Source: JBDREF01 sp043820045
GTDB taxonomy: Bacteria > Planctomycetota > Phycisphaerae > Sedimentisphaerales > Anaerobacaceae
NCBI GenBank assembly: GCA_043820045.1
Contig: JBDREF010000284.1
Coordinates: 1 to 31,271 of the forward strand
Length of the DNA stretch: 31,271 nucleotides
Direction of reading: 5' to 3'
The first letter of the stretch is position 1; the number at the start of each line of letters is the position of its first letter. Below, one piece after another: positions 1 through 8,252 of the stretch. The notes beneath the pieces were generated by a model, which did no database searches, was not told the origin of the DNA, and saw only the letters and a program-made list of their open reading frames with translations. The position numbers were made by a program, and so were the translations under genes.

Positions 1-90
1 CCGCTATGCCAGGATATTAACGGCGACGGGACCATTGACATCGACGATTTGGCTGCATTCACGGCCCAGTGGCTCGCGAATTGTCCATAG
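1..90 (+). CDS. C-terminal end of a dockerin-type secreted protein (partial)
   Basis: Only the last 29 codons of this gene lie in the window; it enters from the left edge and stops with TAG at 88-90. The visible peptide contains a calcium-loop motif of the dockerin/EF-hand kind (DINGDGTIDIDDL) followed by AAFTAQWL and a final Cys-Pro. This is the usual planctomycete C-terminal dockerin half, with Asp, Asn and Asp as likely calcium ligands. Such tails close large secreted hydrolases or adhesion proteins in this phylum; what this protein does cannot be told from the fragment. A strong intrinsic terminator follows 25 bases after the stop. Confidence 0.8.
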   Translation, partial: PLCQDINGDGTIDIDDLAAFTAQWLANCP

Positions 91-115
91 AGTGATTTGT
101 CACAAGAACTGATTA

Positions 116-148
116 GGGCTGTGGGCTTCGACCCACAGCCCTTTTTTT
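116..148 (+). terminator. Rho-independent terminator of the dockerin gene
   Basis: A perfect 10-bp stem (GGGCTGTGGG at 116-125 pairing with CCCACAGCCC at 132-141) encloses a 6-base loop containing TTCG and is followed by seven T residues at 142-148. On the minus strand there is no T tract after the stem, so it acts mainly on plus-strand transcripts. Confidence 0.93.
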
Positions 149-187
149 GTGTGCATCATGTCCGGGCGGTGCCGTACTTCTCGCAAC

Positions 188-439
188 CTACACACCGACA
201 TTCTTCGCCAGGTATATCCGCAGCGGACATCGGCAGAAACGCATCTCGAAGCCGCCGTCGTACACCACGGCAAATCGACAGGGAGGGGCCGTATCTTCGA
301 GGCAGTGCAAAGACTCCTCGTCGCCGAAGTCTTTGGCCCTGCACAGATTCTTGGACCAGCCTTCTGCGCACGCGAAGTTCTTCGGACATTGCATTGTGCC
401 GACTATCTCCCGGATTCTTCCTCTGTATTCTTCTCGCAT
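188..439 (-). CDS. Small cysteine-rich protein, paralogue of the 523-768 gene
   Basis: This encodes an 83-residue soluble protein with seven cysteines. It aligns along its length with the protein encoded just upstream (523-768). Both share a core of CPxNFxCAE, LCRA, a CL pair, PC[KR]FA, and a closing CxCP[LV]RIY that is followed by a K and a GV/GK end. The start was chosen at the internal ATG at 439 (MREEYRGRI), because homology to the paralogue begins there and the upstream extension has none. The ribosome-binding site is weak. The cysteine spacing suggests a structural metal site (zinc or iron-sulphur) or disulphides, but no function is recognised. The two genes are 83 bases apart and probably co-transcribed. 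Similar short proteins occur as uncharacterised families in anaerobes; that is from memory and unchecked. Confidence 0.72.
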   Translation of the reverse strand: MREEYRGRIREIVGTMQCPKNFACAEGWSKNLCRAKDFGDEESLHCLEDTAPPCRFAVVYDGGFEMRFCRCPLRIYLAKNVGV

Positions 440-522
440 TTGTTCTTGATTGCAAATCTTCGACCAGGTACTGCACCTTCGCATCGACCGGTCAAACCGG
501 GGAAAAACAACTACGGCAGCAG

Positions 523-768
523 TTATTTCCCAAGTTTCTCGAAGACATATATGCGCACAGGGCACTGACAGATGCAGCTATCACGAAACGGCAAAGCAAA
601 CTTGCAAGGCAAAGCTTCCCGTTCGAGACATTCGAGATAATCTTCCAGCCCGACTCGCCTGGCCCTGCAAAGTACCTTAAATCCCGACTCAGCGCACTGG
701 AAATTATTCGGGCACTGAAGCTTACCCATGATCTCTTCGATTGTCTGCCTAACTTCATCTTCCATCAT
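523..768 (-). CDS. Small cysteine-rich protein, upstream paralogue
   Basis: This encodes an 81-residue protein with eight cysteines, including a CICQC cluster near the C-terminus. The start ATG at 768 has a GAGGAA ribosome-binding sequence about 7 bases upstream, which decides it over the longer frame reaching 810. A charged N-terminal helix (EDEVRQTIEEIMGKL) is followed by CPNNFQC, LCRA, LECL and PCKFA, then the C-terminal CPVRIYVFEKLGK. There is no signal peptide or membrane segment, so it is probably cytoplasmic. It matches the gene at 188-439 in order and spacing of cysteines, and the conservation of protein rather than just DNA between the two copies argues that both are real genes. Function unknown; a metal-binding role is an inference from the cysteine pattern. 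Confidence 0.78.
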   Translation of the reverse strand: MMEDEVRQTIEEIMGKLQCPNNFQCAESGFKVLCRARRVGLEDYLECLEREALPCKFALPFRDSCICQCPVRIYVFEKLGK

Positions 769-868
769 GCTGTTCCTCGGCACGCATGGCCGTAATTCCT
801 CAGGCGCCAAAAATTATGGCCCATGTTGCCATTGAGGTCAAGAGAATTAACATCGCAAACAGAGCTGA

Positions 869-1096
869 TCGCTACGCCCAAAATCCTTCCGGCGGGCGGG
901 TGTCAAAGAACTCAAACCGCATCGGATGCGCCACACCTGTTGGACGAATTTCCTCAATTCAGGCGGGAGCATGGAACACCGTCGAAGCCAACTCGGTCAC
1001 GAGTATTTATTGACCACGCAAATCTACGCTAAGAGCCTGAAAAAGGCGATTCGACCTGCAATTGAGCGCATGCAGCAGTACCACGATCAACTCTAA
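869..1096 (+). pseudogene. C-terminal remnant of a tyrosine recombinase/integrase
   Basis: The frame ending at TAA 1094-1096 reads a peptide with the layout of the tyrosine-recombinase catalytic core. It has PHRMRHTC (the HxxR box, codons from about 917), then NFLNSGGSM, SQLGHEYL (the LGH box), TTQIYAK with the nucleophilic Tyr at about codon 1025, and a basic C-terminal helix ending QQYHDQL. A TGA at 866-868 closes the frame on the 5' side and no start or N-terminal domain is visible, so only about 75 of the usual 300-400 residues remain. The spacing of HxxR, H and Y is what makes the call. It is very probably inactive debris of a mobile element. Confidence 0.7.
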
Positions 1097-1138
1097 ACCA
1101 TCATTAGAATATAAGGGAACCTGAAGGTTCCGCCGTAA

Positions 1139-1342
1139 GGCAATATTAACAAGCGGTTTGCAGGCAGTGTGCTGGCACAGGATTGGCCGCAATGGCTCGG
1201 ACCCAATCGGAACGGCAAGGTCAGCAATTTTACTGTGCCGAAGAAGTGGCCGGCCGAGCTGACACAGAAGTGGAAAGTTGCAGTCGGAGTGGGTACTGAT
1301 TCAACACCGGCGCTTGTGGGCGACAGACTTTTTGTCTTCACC
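1139..1342 (+). pseudogene. N-terminal remnant of a PQQ-like beta-propeller protein
   Basis: The frame around a GTG at 1169 reads LAQDWPQWLGPNRNGK, then a KKWP...LTQKWKVAVG segment and GTDSTPALVGDRLFVFT. This is the characteristic opening of secreted PQQ-binding-like beta-propeller proteins that are abundant in planctomycetes (usually about 400 residues or more). The part before LAQDW looks like the end of a signal peptide, but TAA at 1136-1138 interrupts it. After FVFT the frame continues with unrelated low-complexity sequence (Pro, Ser and Gly rich). So both ends are broken and only the first blade survives. No ribosome-binding site suited to the GTG is seen. Confidence 0.68.
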
Positions 1343-1624
1343 CCCAGGAGTTCGCCTGCTGTGGCCAATTCGGACAGATTTCCTGTAACTCTGCATCCCA
1401 CCGGACAGTCAGATTTCCCGAATTCCGGTCCTGGTCCCGGCCCCTCACGTCATTCTCTGGATAGAGGCCTTCCTAATACAATAGAGTCTGAAGTGTTAAC
1501 TTACACGCACTCCATATCCTTGGCAGCTACCTGCCCTCCTTCAGAGCATTTCCGTGGAACGCCTTGAGGTAATCCTCTCCTTTGCCGATTTATGCTGAGT
1601 CTCTCTGCTGCAGTATCAGGAAAT

Positions 1625-1654
1625 GGGGCCTACACCGTATCAGGCATAGGCCCC
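1625..1654 (-). terminator. Hairpin downstream of the large LamG gene, weak terminator candidate
   Basis: An 8-bp perfect stem (GGGGCCTA at 1625-1632 with TAGGCCCC at 1647-1654) with a 14-base loop lies about 40 bases beyond the stop of the minus-strand LamG gene. On the minus strand it is followed by only a short ATTTCC, so termination strength is doubtful. Between 1343 and 1624 I see no gene. Confidence 0.4.
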
Positions 1655-1693
1655 GATATAGCACAAGTTGCCTGTCATCACTGAGTACAGGTG

Positions 1694-3700
1694 CTACCCA
1701 CCAGGAACACTGATGACTTTCACGTTGTCAATCGCCCACCACCAGTCATTGCCGGCGTCGAACAAACCGAACGTCAAAACGGCGCTGACCGCCCCTGGAG
1801 GGGGATCCAAATCGACAATGACAGTTTCGTTGGTGGCATCGGGCTTGAAGTTGGGACTATTTGGATTGGATTCCCATCGCAGGATCTCAATTGGGCTTCC
1901 GCCGTCATATGAGGCCGTGATGTTGGCCGTCTGGTGATAGTTGTCATCATATTCCGGGCGCCAGCTCGAATCAAACTTAAGCTGGAGCGAGCCGGCCTCC
2001 AGGCGGGAGATATCAACTGCCGGTGAGCTAAGCCAGGTATCGTAGGGGTCCTGAGAATTCGGGCCCGGGTGATCGGCATCATCCCATTCATCGGGATCGG
2101 CCACCGCAACCGTGCCCTGTCCTAACTCGAATTCGACGCGTCTTTGATTGCCCGCGGCTTCCATCCACCAGTCCTTATTGGCAAAAGCCCATCCGGCCCA
2201 CTCCGTCACACCATCGGCAGCCGGATCGCCAACCCCGGGAACACCGCTTTCGTCGACGGTCCAACCGGCCGGCGGCGTGTCCGTCCAGACTTCATCGCCC
2301 GCAAGGGCCTCATCGACGTTCGGACCCAGCTCCAAGCCTTCGAAATCCTCGGACAGGACTATAACCCTTTCTCTGGGAAGACCGCTGACTTCCATGTTGT
2401 CGATCGCCCACCACCAGTCATTACCGGCCTCGAACAAACCGAACGTCAGGACCATGCTGCCGGCTCCTGTTGTGTCCAGATTAATGACAATCGTCTCGTT
2501 GGTTGACGTATCGGGCTTAAAGTTCGGGCTGGCCGGATCGGATTCCCACAGCAGGATTTCGATTGGTTCTCCGCCGTCATACGAGGCGGTGATATTGGCT
2601 GTCTGATGATAGTTGTCATCGTACTCCGGACGCCAGCTCGAATCAAACTTGAGCTGAACCGTGCCGGCTTCAAAACCGGAGACGTCGATCTCTGGCGTGG
2701 TGAGCCAGGTGTCATAGGGATTGTCTGCGATCGGACCGGGATGATCGGAGTCGTCCCACTCGTCCGGATCGGCCACTGCAACCGTGCCCTGTCCCAACTC
2801 GAATTCCACTCGTCTTTGATTGCCGGCGACAGTAATCCACCACTCTTTGTTGACAAAGGCCCAGCCGGCCCATTCGGTCATACCGTCAGTCGCAAGATCA
2901 CCGATGCCGGGAATGCCACTTTCATCAACAATCCAACCCTCGGGAGGCGTGTCCGTCCAGACTTCTTCAGTGCCAGGAGCCTCTTCCAGGCTCACACCAA
3001 GCTCCAGACCCTCAAAATCCTCGTAAAGGGCGATGACTCTCTCTTTCGGAATACCGCTGACCTGCACGTTGTCAATCGCCCACCACCAATCGTTACCCGC
3101 GTCGAGCATGCCGAACGTGACGACCATCTTCCTGGCTGCCGCCGGTCTGTCGATATTGACGGTTACGGCCTCGCTGACGGCGTCGTCTTTGAGAAAACTC
3201 GGGTTTCCACCCTCGGATTCCCATCGCAGGACCTCGATTGGATCGCCGCCGTCAAACTGCACGATGATATTGGCCGTCTGCGTGTCCTCTCGACGCCAGC
3301 TCGAATCGAATTTAAGCTGCAATTTACCAATCCCGGCCTCTGTGGTCGAGACGTCAATCTCAGGTGTGCTGAGGAAGCTGTTAAGAAGGCCGGGTGCATG
3401 GTTTTGATCGTCCCATTCATCCGGATCGACCACCGCCACGGTGCCATTACCCAATACGAACTGGGAACGCTCCTGATCGCCGGCTGTTTCCACCCACCAG
3501 TTCTTGTCGGCGAAGCTCCAACCGGCCCACTCGGTGACCCCGTCATTGGCCGGATCGCCGGCCCCGGGAACACCGCTGTCATCGATCATCCAGCCTTCGG
3601 GAGGAGCCTTTGTCCAGACTTCGCCGCCGGCAAGCCCCTCATCCACATTGGGACCCAGGACAAGACCTTCGAAATCTTCTTCAAACAACAGGACTCTTCC
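1694..3700 (-). repeat. Three tandem ~670-base repeats inside the LamG gene
   Basis: Repeat units lie at about 3700-3050, 3050-2380 and 2380-1694 in reading order. Each encodes EDFEGL..LG, EVWT..PP.GW, VTEWAGW-[AS]F, ..LG.GTVAV.DPDEWDD, LQLKFDSSWR, TANI and NDWWWAIDN. The second and third units are more alike (both contain RPEYDDNYHQTANI and FELGQGTVAVADPDEWDD) than either is to the first, so the youngest duplication produced those two. The fold resembles MAM-like jelly-roll ligand-binding modules; this is inference. Confidence 0.85.
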
Positions 3701-5803
3701 TGTTGTCGGCATGCGGCGCACCACCTGAATATCATCGATTAACAGCTTACCAGTGCCTCCGGGCTGCGGATTGTCCTTGTCGCCGACACCGATAGCAATC
3801 TTCGTGATCGCTGTGACATCCACGCCCTTGGACTGGAAATCCTCGAGGGGAATCGCCCAGAGCTTCCAGTCGTCGGCGAGGACTGCGTCCGGCCCGTCTT
3901 CATGGTACACTGCTCCGGCTTTGCCGGCGTTATCTTCAAGCCTCACATAGAGCGGCCCCGGGGAATTGCTTCCAATTCCGACATCGCTCGACTCAGTAAA
4001 CGGCCCAGGGGCCACGTTACCGAAGATCGCAGCGTTAGAGAATTTGGCCTCACATGTTGCTTCAGCGTCGTGAGCGCTCACGACAAGACCGACATAGACA
4101 GTCGGACTCATCGTGACGGTCCAACCTGACGGATCCGTCGGATCGGAGCTTTTCACAGGCGCCCAGTTCACGCCATCGGAAGAGTGTTCAGCGGTGAACA
4201 CGTTGCTGGCCGAACGAGTCAACCGGACCCAGTGAGGAACGGTGATCGCACCAGACGCGGTGTGCGTACTGTGACTATCCAAGTCCGCAAGGGACCTGAA
4301 CTGGAAAGCCACTCTGCCATTGGGCGTCACAGCCACCATCGCATGAGGTGAACCCGGATCCAGGGTCTCGCGAATCATCACGCCGGCCTTGGCCCATGAG
4401 TGGGTATCTGTCAGACTCTCGACCTTGGCTGTGATCGAGCCGCCGGCCGTAAGCTGCTTGAACGCATAGTGGAATTCATCTGAGGGCCCTCCAATGTCCG
4501 CCCCGGAACCTGTCATGGTATAGCTTTGGCTTGTCGCGTCAAAGCTCAGACTGCCGACGGCCGACGGCTGACCCTGGAACCACAGTGTCAGCCCCACAAG
4601 CCCGTTCACGGTAAAATCCCACGGATCCCCGTCCAATGTGCGCACAGCTTCGGAATAGGATGCCACAGTGTTGTCATAGAAAAACGGCATGGACTGGACG
4701 CCGCCGTGAACAATCTGAGTCTCAACGGAAGGAAGCGTGAGGTAACCTACCTCGGAGCCGTTTGCCGGGTCCTGGAATCCGTCTTCCCACGTAGTGTATA
4801 TCTCGTTTGGTGGATAGTCATTGTAGCCCTCAAAATCATCTACAACCACAAACTCGACCGTTGTAAAACTCCAGATGTCACCGGGTGTGACCGCCCCATC
4901 GGACGCTTTCTCGTCGATGCGCCAATAATAGGTCGCTCCGGGCAACAACGGGCCCGGGTCGAAGCTCAGTGCCGTCTGGTTCCCTTTGAAGGTACCGCCG
5001 GTGCCTGCGGCCACATCCGCCTTGTTGGTTCCCAGGTAAACATCGTGAGAAACGGCGTCAAGACCGGGGGTCCAGCTCAGACCCTCATTCGTCATGACCT
5101 CGGTCTGACCATCTATGGGCTGCGGCCTCCAGGCAGCCTTTGACGTGGTCGAGTTGTTGAATACGTCCATCACCTCCGCATCCGTCAGACCGCCGGCATA
5201 GACGCGGGTTTCATCAACAGTGCCGATTAGAAAGTCGCTGGGATTTTCCCCGTCCCATTCCTGCCCTATCGACCAGCGATCGTTGGGGCTGAGGTTGAAA
5301 CCGGCATCGTGATTGTTCTCCAGTACGCCATCGACATAAATATAACCTTTGTTGCCCCTGCGAACGTACGTAAGCATGTGCCACTCGCCGTCGGTGACGA
5401 TGGTCGTAGAGTGACCTTCGTAGCCGCCGTCATACATCGCAGCACGCTGGTTATCCGTGGCGAACAACGCCACGTTACCGCCTCCCGCGTCATTGACGGA
5501 GAACCAGTCACCCGCATCGGTCGTCTTGACCCAGGCGCTCATGGTGACATCATTGCTCGGAACATCGTCAGCGACACCATCCATCGTTACATAGTCGTCG
5601 CCGTCCAGGAACACGGCCTGGCCGAGCAGGCCATCCACGAACTCCGGGTCGCCGGCAAGTGTGCCGTGGTTGCCGAGCCCTGACGAATCTGATGCATCGC
5701 CATCGAATTTCCACAATCCGACAAGATTGGCAGCGTCCGTCACGCCTGGCAGAGCCAGACTCAGCGCCAGCACAAAAGATGCAAAGACTGCTTTTCTGTT
5801 CAT
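1694..5803 (-). CDS. Large secreted LamG/DUF1349-like protein with three C-terminal tandem repeats
   Basis: This encodes 1369 residues. The ATG at 5803 was chosen because AAGGAGG sits 7 bases upstream and a signal peptide starts there (MNRK, hydrophobic core, cleavage near VTDA-A at 24/25). Domains in order are: a LamG/concanavalin fold at about 27-215 (LVGLWKFDGDASDSSG, IYVDGVL, GTVDETRVY); a fibronectin-like segment at about 220-315 ending YYWRIDE; and a DDFEGYND carbohydrate-binding-type module from about 320. An inserted DUF1349-like domain lies at about 425-580 (AKAGVMIRE, HAMVAVTP, WVRLTRS). Residues 700-1369 are three repeats of about 223 residues, each opening EDFEGL and closing NDWWWAIDN-V/M-V. 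There is no dockerin or membrane anchor at the C-terminus, and no catalytic domain is recognised. It probably binds extracellular polysaccharide; the ligand is unknown. Confidence 0.88.
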   Translation of the reverse strand: MNRKAVFASFVLALSLALPGVTDAANLVGLWKFDGDASDSSGLGNHGTLAGDPEFVDGLLGQAVFLDGDDYVTMDGVADDVPSNDVTMSAWVKTTDAGDWFSVNDAGGGNVALFATDNQRAAMYDGGYEGHSTTIVTDGEWHMLTYVRRGNKGYIYVDGVLENNHDAGFNLSPNDRWSIGQEWDGENPSDFLIGTVDETRVYAGGLTDAEVMDVFNNSTTSKAAWRPQPIDGQTEVMTNEGLSWTPGLDAVSHDVYLGTNKADVAAGTGGTFKGNQTALSFDPGPLLPGATYYWRIDEKASDGAVTPGDIWSFTTVEFVVVDDFEGYNDYPPNEIYTTWEDGFQDPANGSEVGYLTLPSVETQIVHGGVQSMPFFYDNTVASYSEAVRTLDGDPWDFTVNGLVGLTLWFQGQPSAVGSLSFDATSQSYTMTGSGADIGGPSDEFHYAFKQLTAGGSITAKVESLTDTHSWAKAGVMIRETLDPGSPHAMVAVTPNGRVAFQFRSLADLDSHSTHTASGAITVPHWVRLTRSASNVFTAEHSSDGVNWAPVKSSDPTDPSGWTVTMSPTVYVGLVVSAHDAEATCEAKFSNAAIFGNVAPGPFTESSDVGIGSNSPGPLYVRLEDNAGKAGAVYHEDGPDAVLADDWKLWAIPLEDFQSKGVDVTAITKIAIGVGDKDNPQPGGTGKLLIDDIQVVRRMPTTGRVLLFEEDFEGLVLGPNVDEGLAGGEVWTKAPPEGWMIDDSGVPGAGDPANDGVTEWAGWSFADKNWWVETAGDQERSQFVLGNGTVAVVDPDEWDDQNHAPGLLNSFLSTPEIDVSTTEAGIGKLQLKFDSSWRREDTQTANIIVQFDGGDPIEVLRWESEGGNPSFLKDDAVSEAVTVNIDRPAAARKMVVTFGMLDAGNDWWWAIDNVQVSGIPKERVIALYEDFEGLELGVSLEEAPGTEEVWTDTPPEGWIVDESGIPGIGDLATDGMTEWAGWAFVNKEWWITVAGNQRRVEFELGQGTVAVADPDEWDDSDHPGPIADNPYDTWLTTPEIDVSGFEAGTVQLKFDSSWRPEYDDNYHQTANITASYDGGEPIEILLWESDPASPNFKPDTSTNETIVINLDTTGAGSMVLTFGLFEAGNDWWWAIDNMEVSGLPRERVIVLSEDFEGLELGPNVDEALAGDEVWTDTPPAGWTVDESGVPGVGDPAADGVTEWAGWAFANKDWWMEAAGNQRRVEFELGQGTVAVADPDEWDDADHPGPNSQDPYDTWLSSPAVDISRLEAGSLQLKFDSSWRPEYDDNYHQTANITASYDGGSPIEILRWESNPNSPNFKPDATNETVIVDLDPPPGAVSAVLTFGLFDAGNDWWWAIDNVKVISVPGG

Positions 5804-6557
5804 GATACGTCCTCCTTCAAGAAGAAAATTACGGATGAAAGTAACCGACAAGAATTCTCACCTGCATTTCATGTTATCCATGTGTCCCCTCGGCATTTTG
5901 CTGCGACTTGACTTTGCCTCCTCTCCGAAGAGAAATGCCGCTTCACGACAAGGTCGGAACCTTCTCTGCGAAGCATACGGCTTCCACTGTCCTATCTGCG
6001 CCTCTGCACCATGTTGTTCGGTGCCATTCGGAGAATCCTTGAAAGCCTGCCGGGACGCCAGAATTCCGCAGATGTCCACCCACTGGCGGATCTCAGGCCG
6101 GATTCATCTTAAACACTTTTAGTGTATGAAATTGTGCACTTCGGGTCAACAAGAATCCTTGCCGGATTCGGCATTTTCCTTGCGGGCCTTTTCGGAGGAT
6201 AACCCGTTCCGATAAGACCTGTCCCTCCTTACGATGCAGAAAGGGGAATTTGTCGGATTCACCTGGACATCTGCGCCCCCGGCAGGTTATCCCAAAACTT
6301 GTAGCTCTGACTGGAGCACCTAAAGAAGCGACTTCCGGTAACAATTGCTCGTTTTTGACGTATCGAAAAGGCGTGTCCGGGTGGGCATACTCAGAGGACT
6401 CCAGGTTTGATTTATCAGTCAAATACAGAATAGCCTTGCGGAAATCTGCTGGATCCGTAAAGTAGGATTCGAACCTGTTATCTCCGGCGTGTGTTTCCAT
6501 GCCAGGCGTGTTCCTTGGCAGAGCAAAAGGGCGCACTAAATTAGCTGTTGTGGATAC
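5804..6557. other. 754-base intergenic region, no supported gene
   Basis: This separates the divergent LamG gene and the phosphonate operon and should contain both promoters. The minus-strand LamG ribosome-binding site (AAGGAGG) is at its left edge. Short open frames exist on both strands, but none has a convincing ribosome-binding site, domain or protein-like composition. No tRNA or clear sigma-70 promoter could be fixed by eye. Confidence 0.5.
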
Positions 6558-8240
6558 ATGGATATGGCAATGACCCTTACCAGAGAATACCGATCTTGGC
6601 GCTACCGGATTTTTGCGCTGTCATGGCTTGCCTATGGAGGCTTCTATCTGTGCCGGAAGAATTTCAGCATTGCCATGCCTTTGCTCAATCAGGATCTCGG
6701 ATTTACGAAAGATAGTTTCGCGATGGTGTTGTTCTTCTACGGCCTGTTCTATGCGCTGGGTCAGTTTTACAACGGGTTCTTCTCTGACAAGTTCGGTCCT
6801 CGCTTAGTTGTTGGCATCGGGCTGTTCCTTTCGGTGCTGGCAAACATTTTCCTGGGTTGCGGCACAGCTCTGCTGGTATTCGGGTTGTTGCTGTGCGTCA
6901 ACGGAACCGGACAATCTACAGGTTGGTCCGGGACCGTCAAGAATATGGCTCCCTGGTTTCGGCGAAAAGAACGCGGCGTCGTTATGTCCTGGTGGTCAAC
7001 CTGCTATGTCGTCGGCGCTGTCGCTGCAACCAGTCTTGCGACGTTTGTAGTGACGCACCCAATACTGTTTCGAATGAACGACCTGAAAGATCCGGCCGGT
7101 TTGGCAATTCAACTGCGAGATGATGACAATTCGCTCTCAAAACATCTCAGATTGAAGTTCTCGTCTGAAAGCCGTCAACTGCTCGGCACATACGAAGGAT
7201 CCGGTCCCGTCTCGGAGCCGCTGCACCGGGCAATGGTCAAAGAGTTAAACGCGGCGCTTCAAGGGCCATGGCTTTACAGCGAACAGAACTTTGCCGGCAT
7301 CGAACTCTCAGAGAGAACGAGCACTAACATAGAGAATCTACTCAAGAAAACGCCTGAGGAGCGAGAAAAAGAACTCAAAGGCGGCAAACTGATCTCCCTG
7401 AACAAAGTACTGTTGCAGGAATCCTATCCGCATAAACTCAAGCTGAGATGGCGCCGCACTTTTTGGATTCCAGCCGCCCTGCTGGCCCTGATAGCGTTGT
7501 GTTTTGTCGTATTCACGCGAAACAAACCCGCAGATGTCGGTCTTCCCGAGATCGCCGAAGACGGTCCGGCCGACAGCCAGTCGCCGCAGAGCGCGAAAAC
7601 CGGCTCGGATCCGTCTTCAAGGGAGATTCTTGCTCTCGTGCTGAGGAATCCCGTGATCTGGCTCATCAGCCTTATGTATTTTTTCACGAAGATGGGGCGA
7701 TATGCGATATTCTTCTGGCTGCCGCTGTACATGGTCGAACATCTCGGATACAGTCTCGCCGAGGCAGGTTACACTTCCATTCTGTATGAAGCAGCGGGCT
7801 TTGTCGGCATAGTCGCCGCCGGTTATGTTTCGGACAAGCTTTTTCAGGCTAAGCGAATGCCGGTGGGAGCCCTGGGGATGTGGGGCCTGGCGATAACCTG
7901 CCTTTTCCAGCCTCAATTAGCCGCCTGGAGTCACCTCGGCAACGCAATTGGAATCTCTCTGATCGGTTTCTTTACATACGGCCCGGATGCTTTGATGTCG
8001 GGTGCGGCAGCTATCGACGCGGGCTCGCCAAAGGCGGCCGGATTAGCCGCCGGTATCATAAATGGTGTCGGCTCACTCGGACAAATGGTATCCGGTTTTA
8101 TCGTCGCTTATATAGCGAGTAGATTGGGCTGGGACAGCCTGTTTTATTTCTTTGTAGCAATTGCCGCTGTCGCGGGCTGCCTGCTCGCCATAAAATGGAA
8201 TTGGGTCCCCGAAGCTCATAAGCAAGCTGCTGAAAGTTAA
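6558..8240 (+). CDS. OPA-family MFS transporter (GlpT/UhpT-like) with a large periplasmic insertion, likely phosphonate uptake
   Basis: This encodes 560 residues, about 100 more than GlpT (about 450). It shows the OPA family pattern: WLAYGGFYLCRKNFSIAMPLL in TM1 with Arg43 at the position of GlpT Arg45, GWSGTVKNMAPWF, then ERGVVMSWWSTCYVVG. TM7 has KMGRYAIFFWLPLYM with Arg381 matching GlpT Arg269. These two arginines bind the phosphoryl group in GlpT, so a phosphate ester or phosphonate substrate with antiported phosphate is expected. Residues 176-298, between TM5 and TM6, form a polar charged insertion that should face the periplasm. ATGs at 6558, 6564 and 6570 are all possible; no strong ribosome-binding site separates them. 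It is the first gene of the phnW-pbfA-phnX operon, 12 bases before phnW, which suggests 2-aminoethylphosphonate or a relative as substrate. Confidence 0.88.
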   Translation: MDMAMTLTREYRSWRYRIFALSWLAYGGFYLCRKNFSIAMPLLNQDLGFTKDSFAMVLFFYGLFYALGQFYNGFFSDKFGPRLVVGIGLFLSVLANIFLGCGTALLVFGLLLCVNGTGQSTGWSGTVKNMAPWFRRKERGVVMSWWSTCYVVGAVAATSLATFVVTHPILFRMNDLKDPAGLAIQLRDDDNSLSKHLRLKFSSESRQLLGTYEGSGPVSEPLHRAMVKELNAALQGPWLYSEQNFAGIELSERTSTNIENLLKKTPEEREKELKGGKLISLNKVLLQESYPHKLKLRWRRTFWIPAALLALIALCFVVFTRNKPADVGLPEIAEDGPADSQSPQSAKTGSDPSSREILALVLRNPVIWLISLMYFFTKMGRYAIFFWLPLYMVEHLGYSLAEAGYTSILYEAAGFVGIVAAGYVSDKLFQAKRMPVGALGMWGLAITCLFQPQLAAWSHLGNAIGISLIGFFTYGPDALMSGAAAIDAGSPKAAGLAAGIINGVGSLGQMVSGFIVAYIASRLGWDSLFYFFVAIAAVAGCLLAIKWNWVPEAHKQAAES

Positions 8241-8252
8241 GGAGTCCACAGG

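Noticed and set aside
97..795. 232-codon plus-strand open frame opposite the cysteine-rich genes
   Set aside because: It has no ribosome-binding site or domain, and the minus strand carries two mutually similar proteins; the plus frame is their antisense shadow.
2606..3742. 378-codon plus-strand open frame
   Set aside because: It is antisense to the LamG repeats; its length comes from their codon pattern and it repeats with them.
6464..6476. tRNA T-arm-like sequence (minus strand GGTTCGAATCC)
   Set aside because: No matching D-arm, anticodon arm or acceptor stem is found on either side, and the T stem itself does not pair fully.
5858..6536. Two minus-strand open frames (73 and 147 codons) between the LamG gene and the transporter
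   Set aside because: Cys-, Arg- and Pro-rich mixed composition, no ribosome-binding site and no recognised motif; treated as intergenic.
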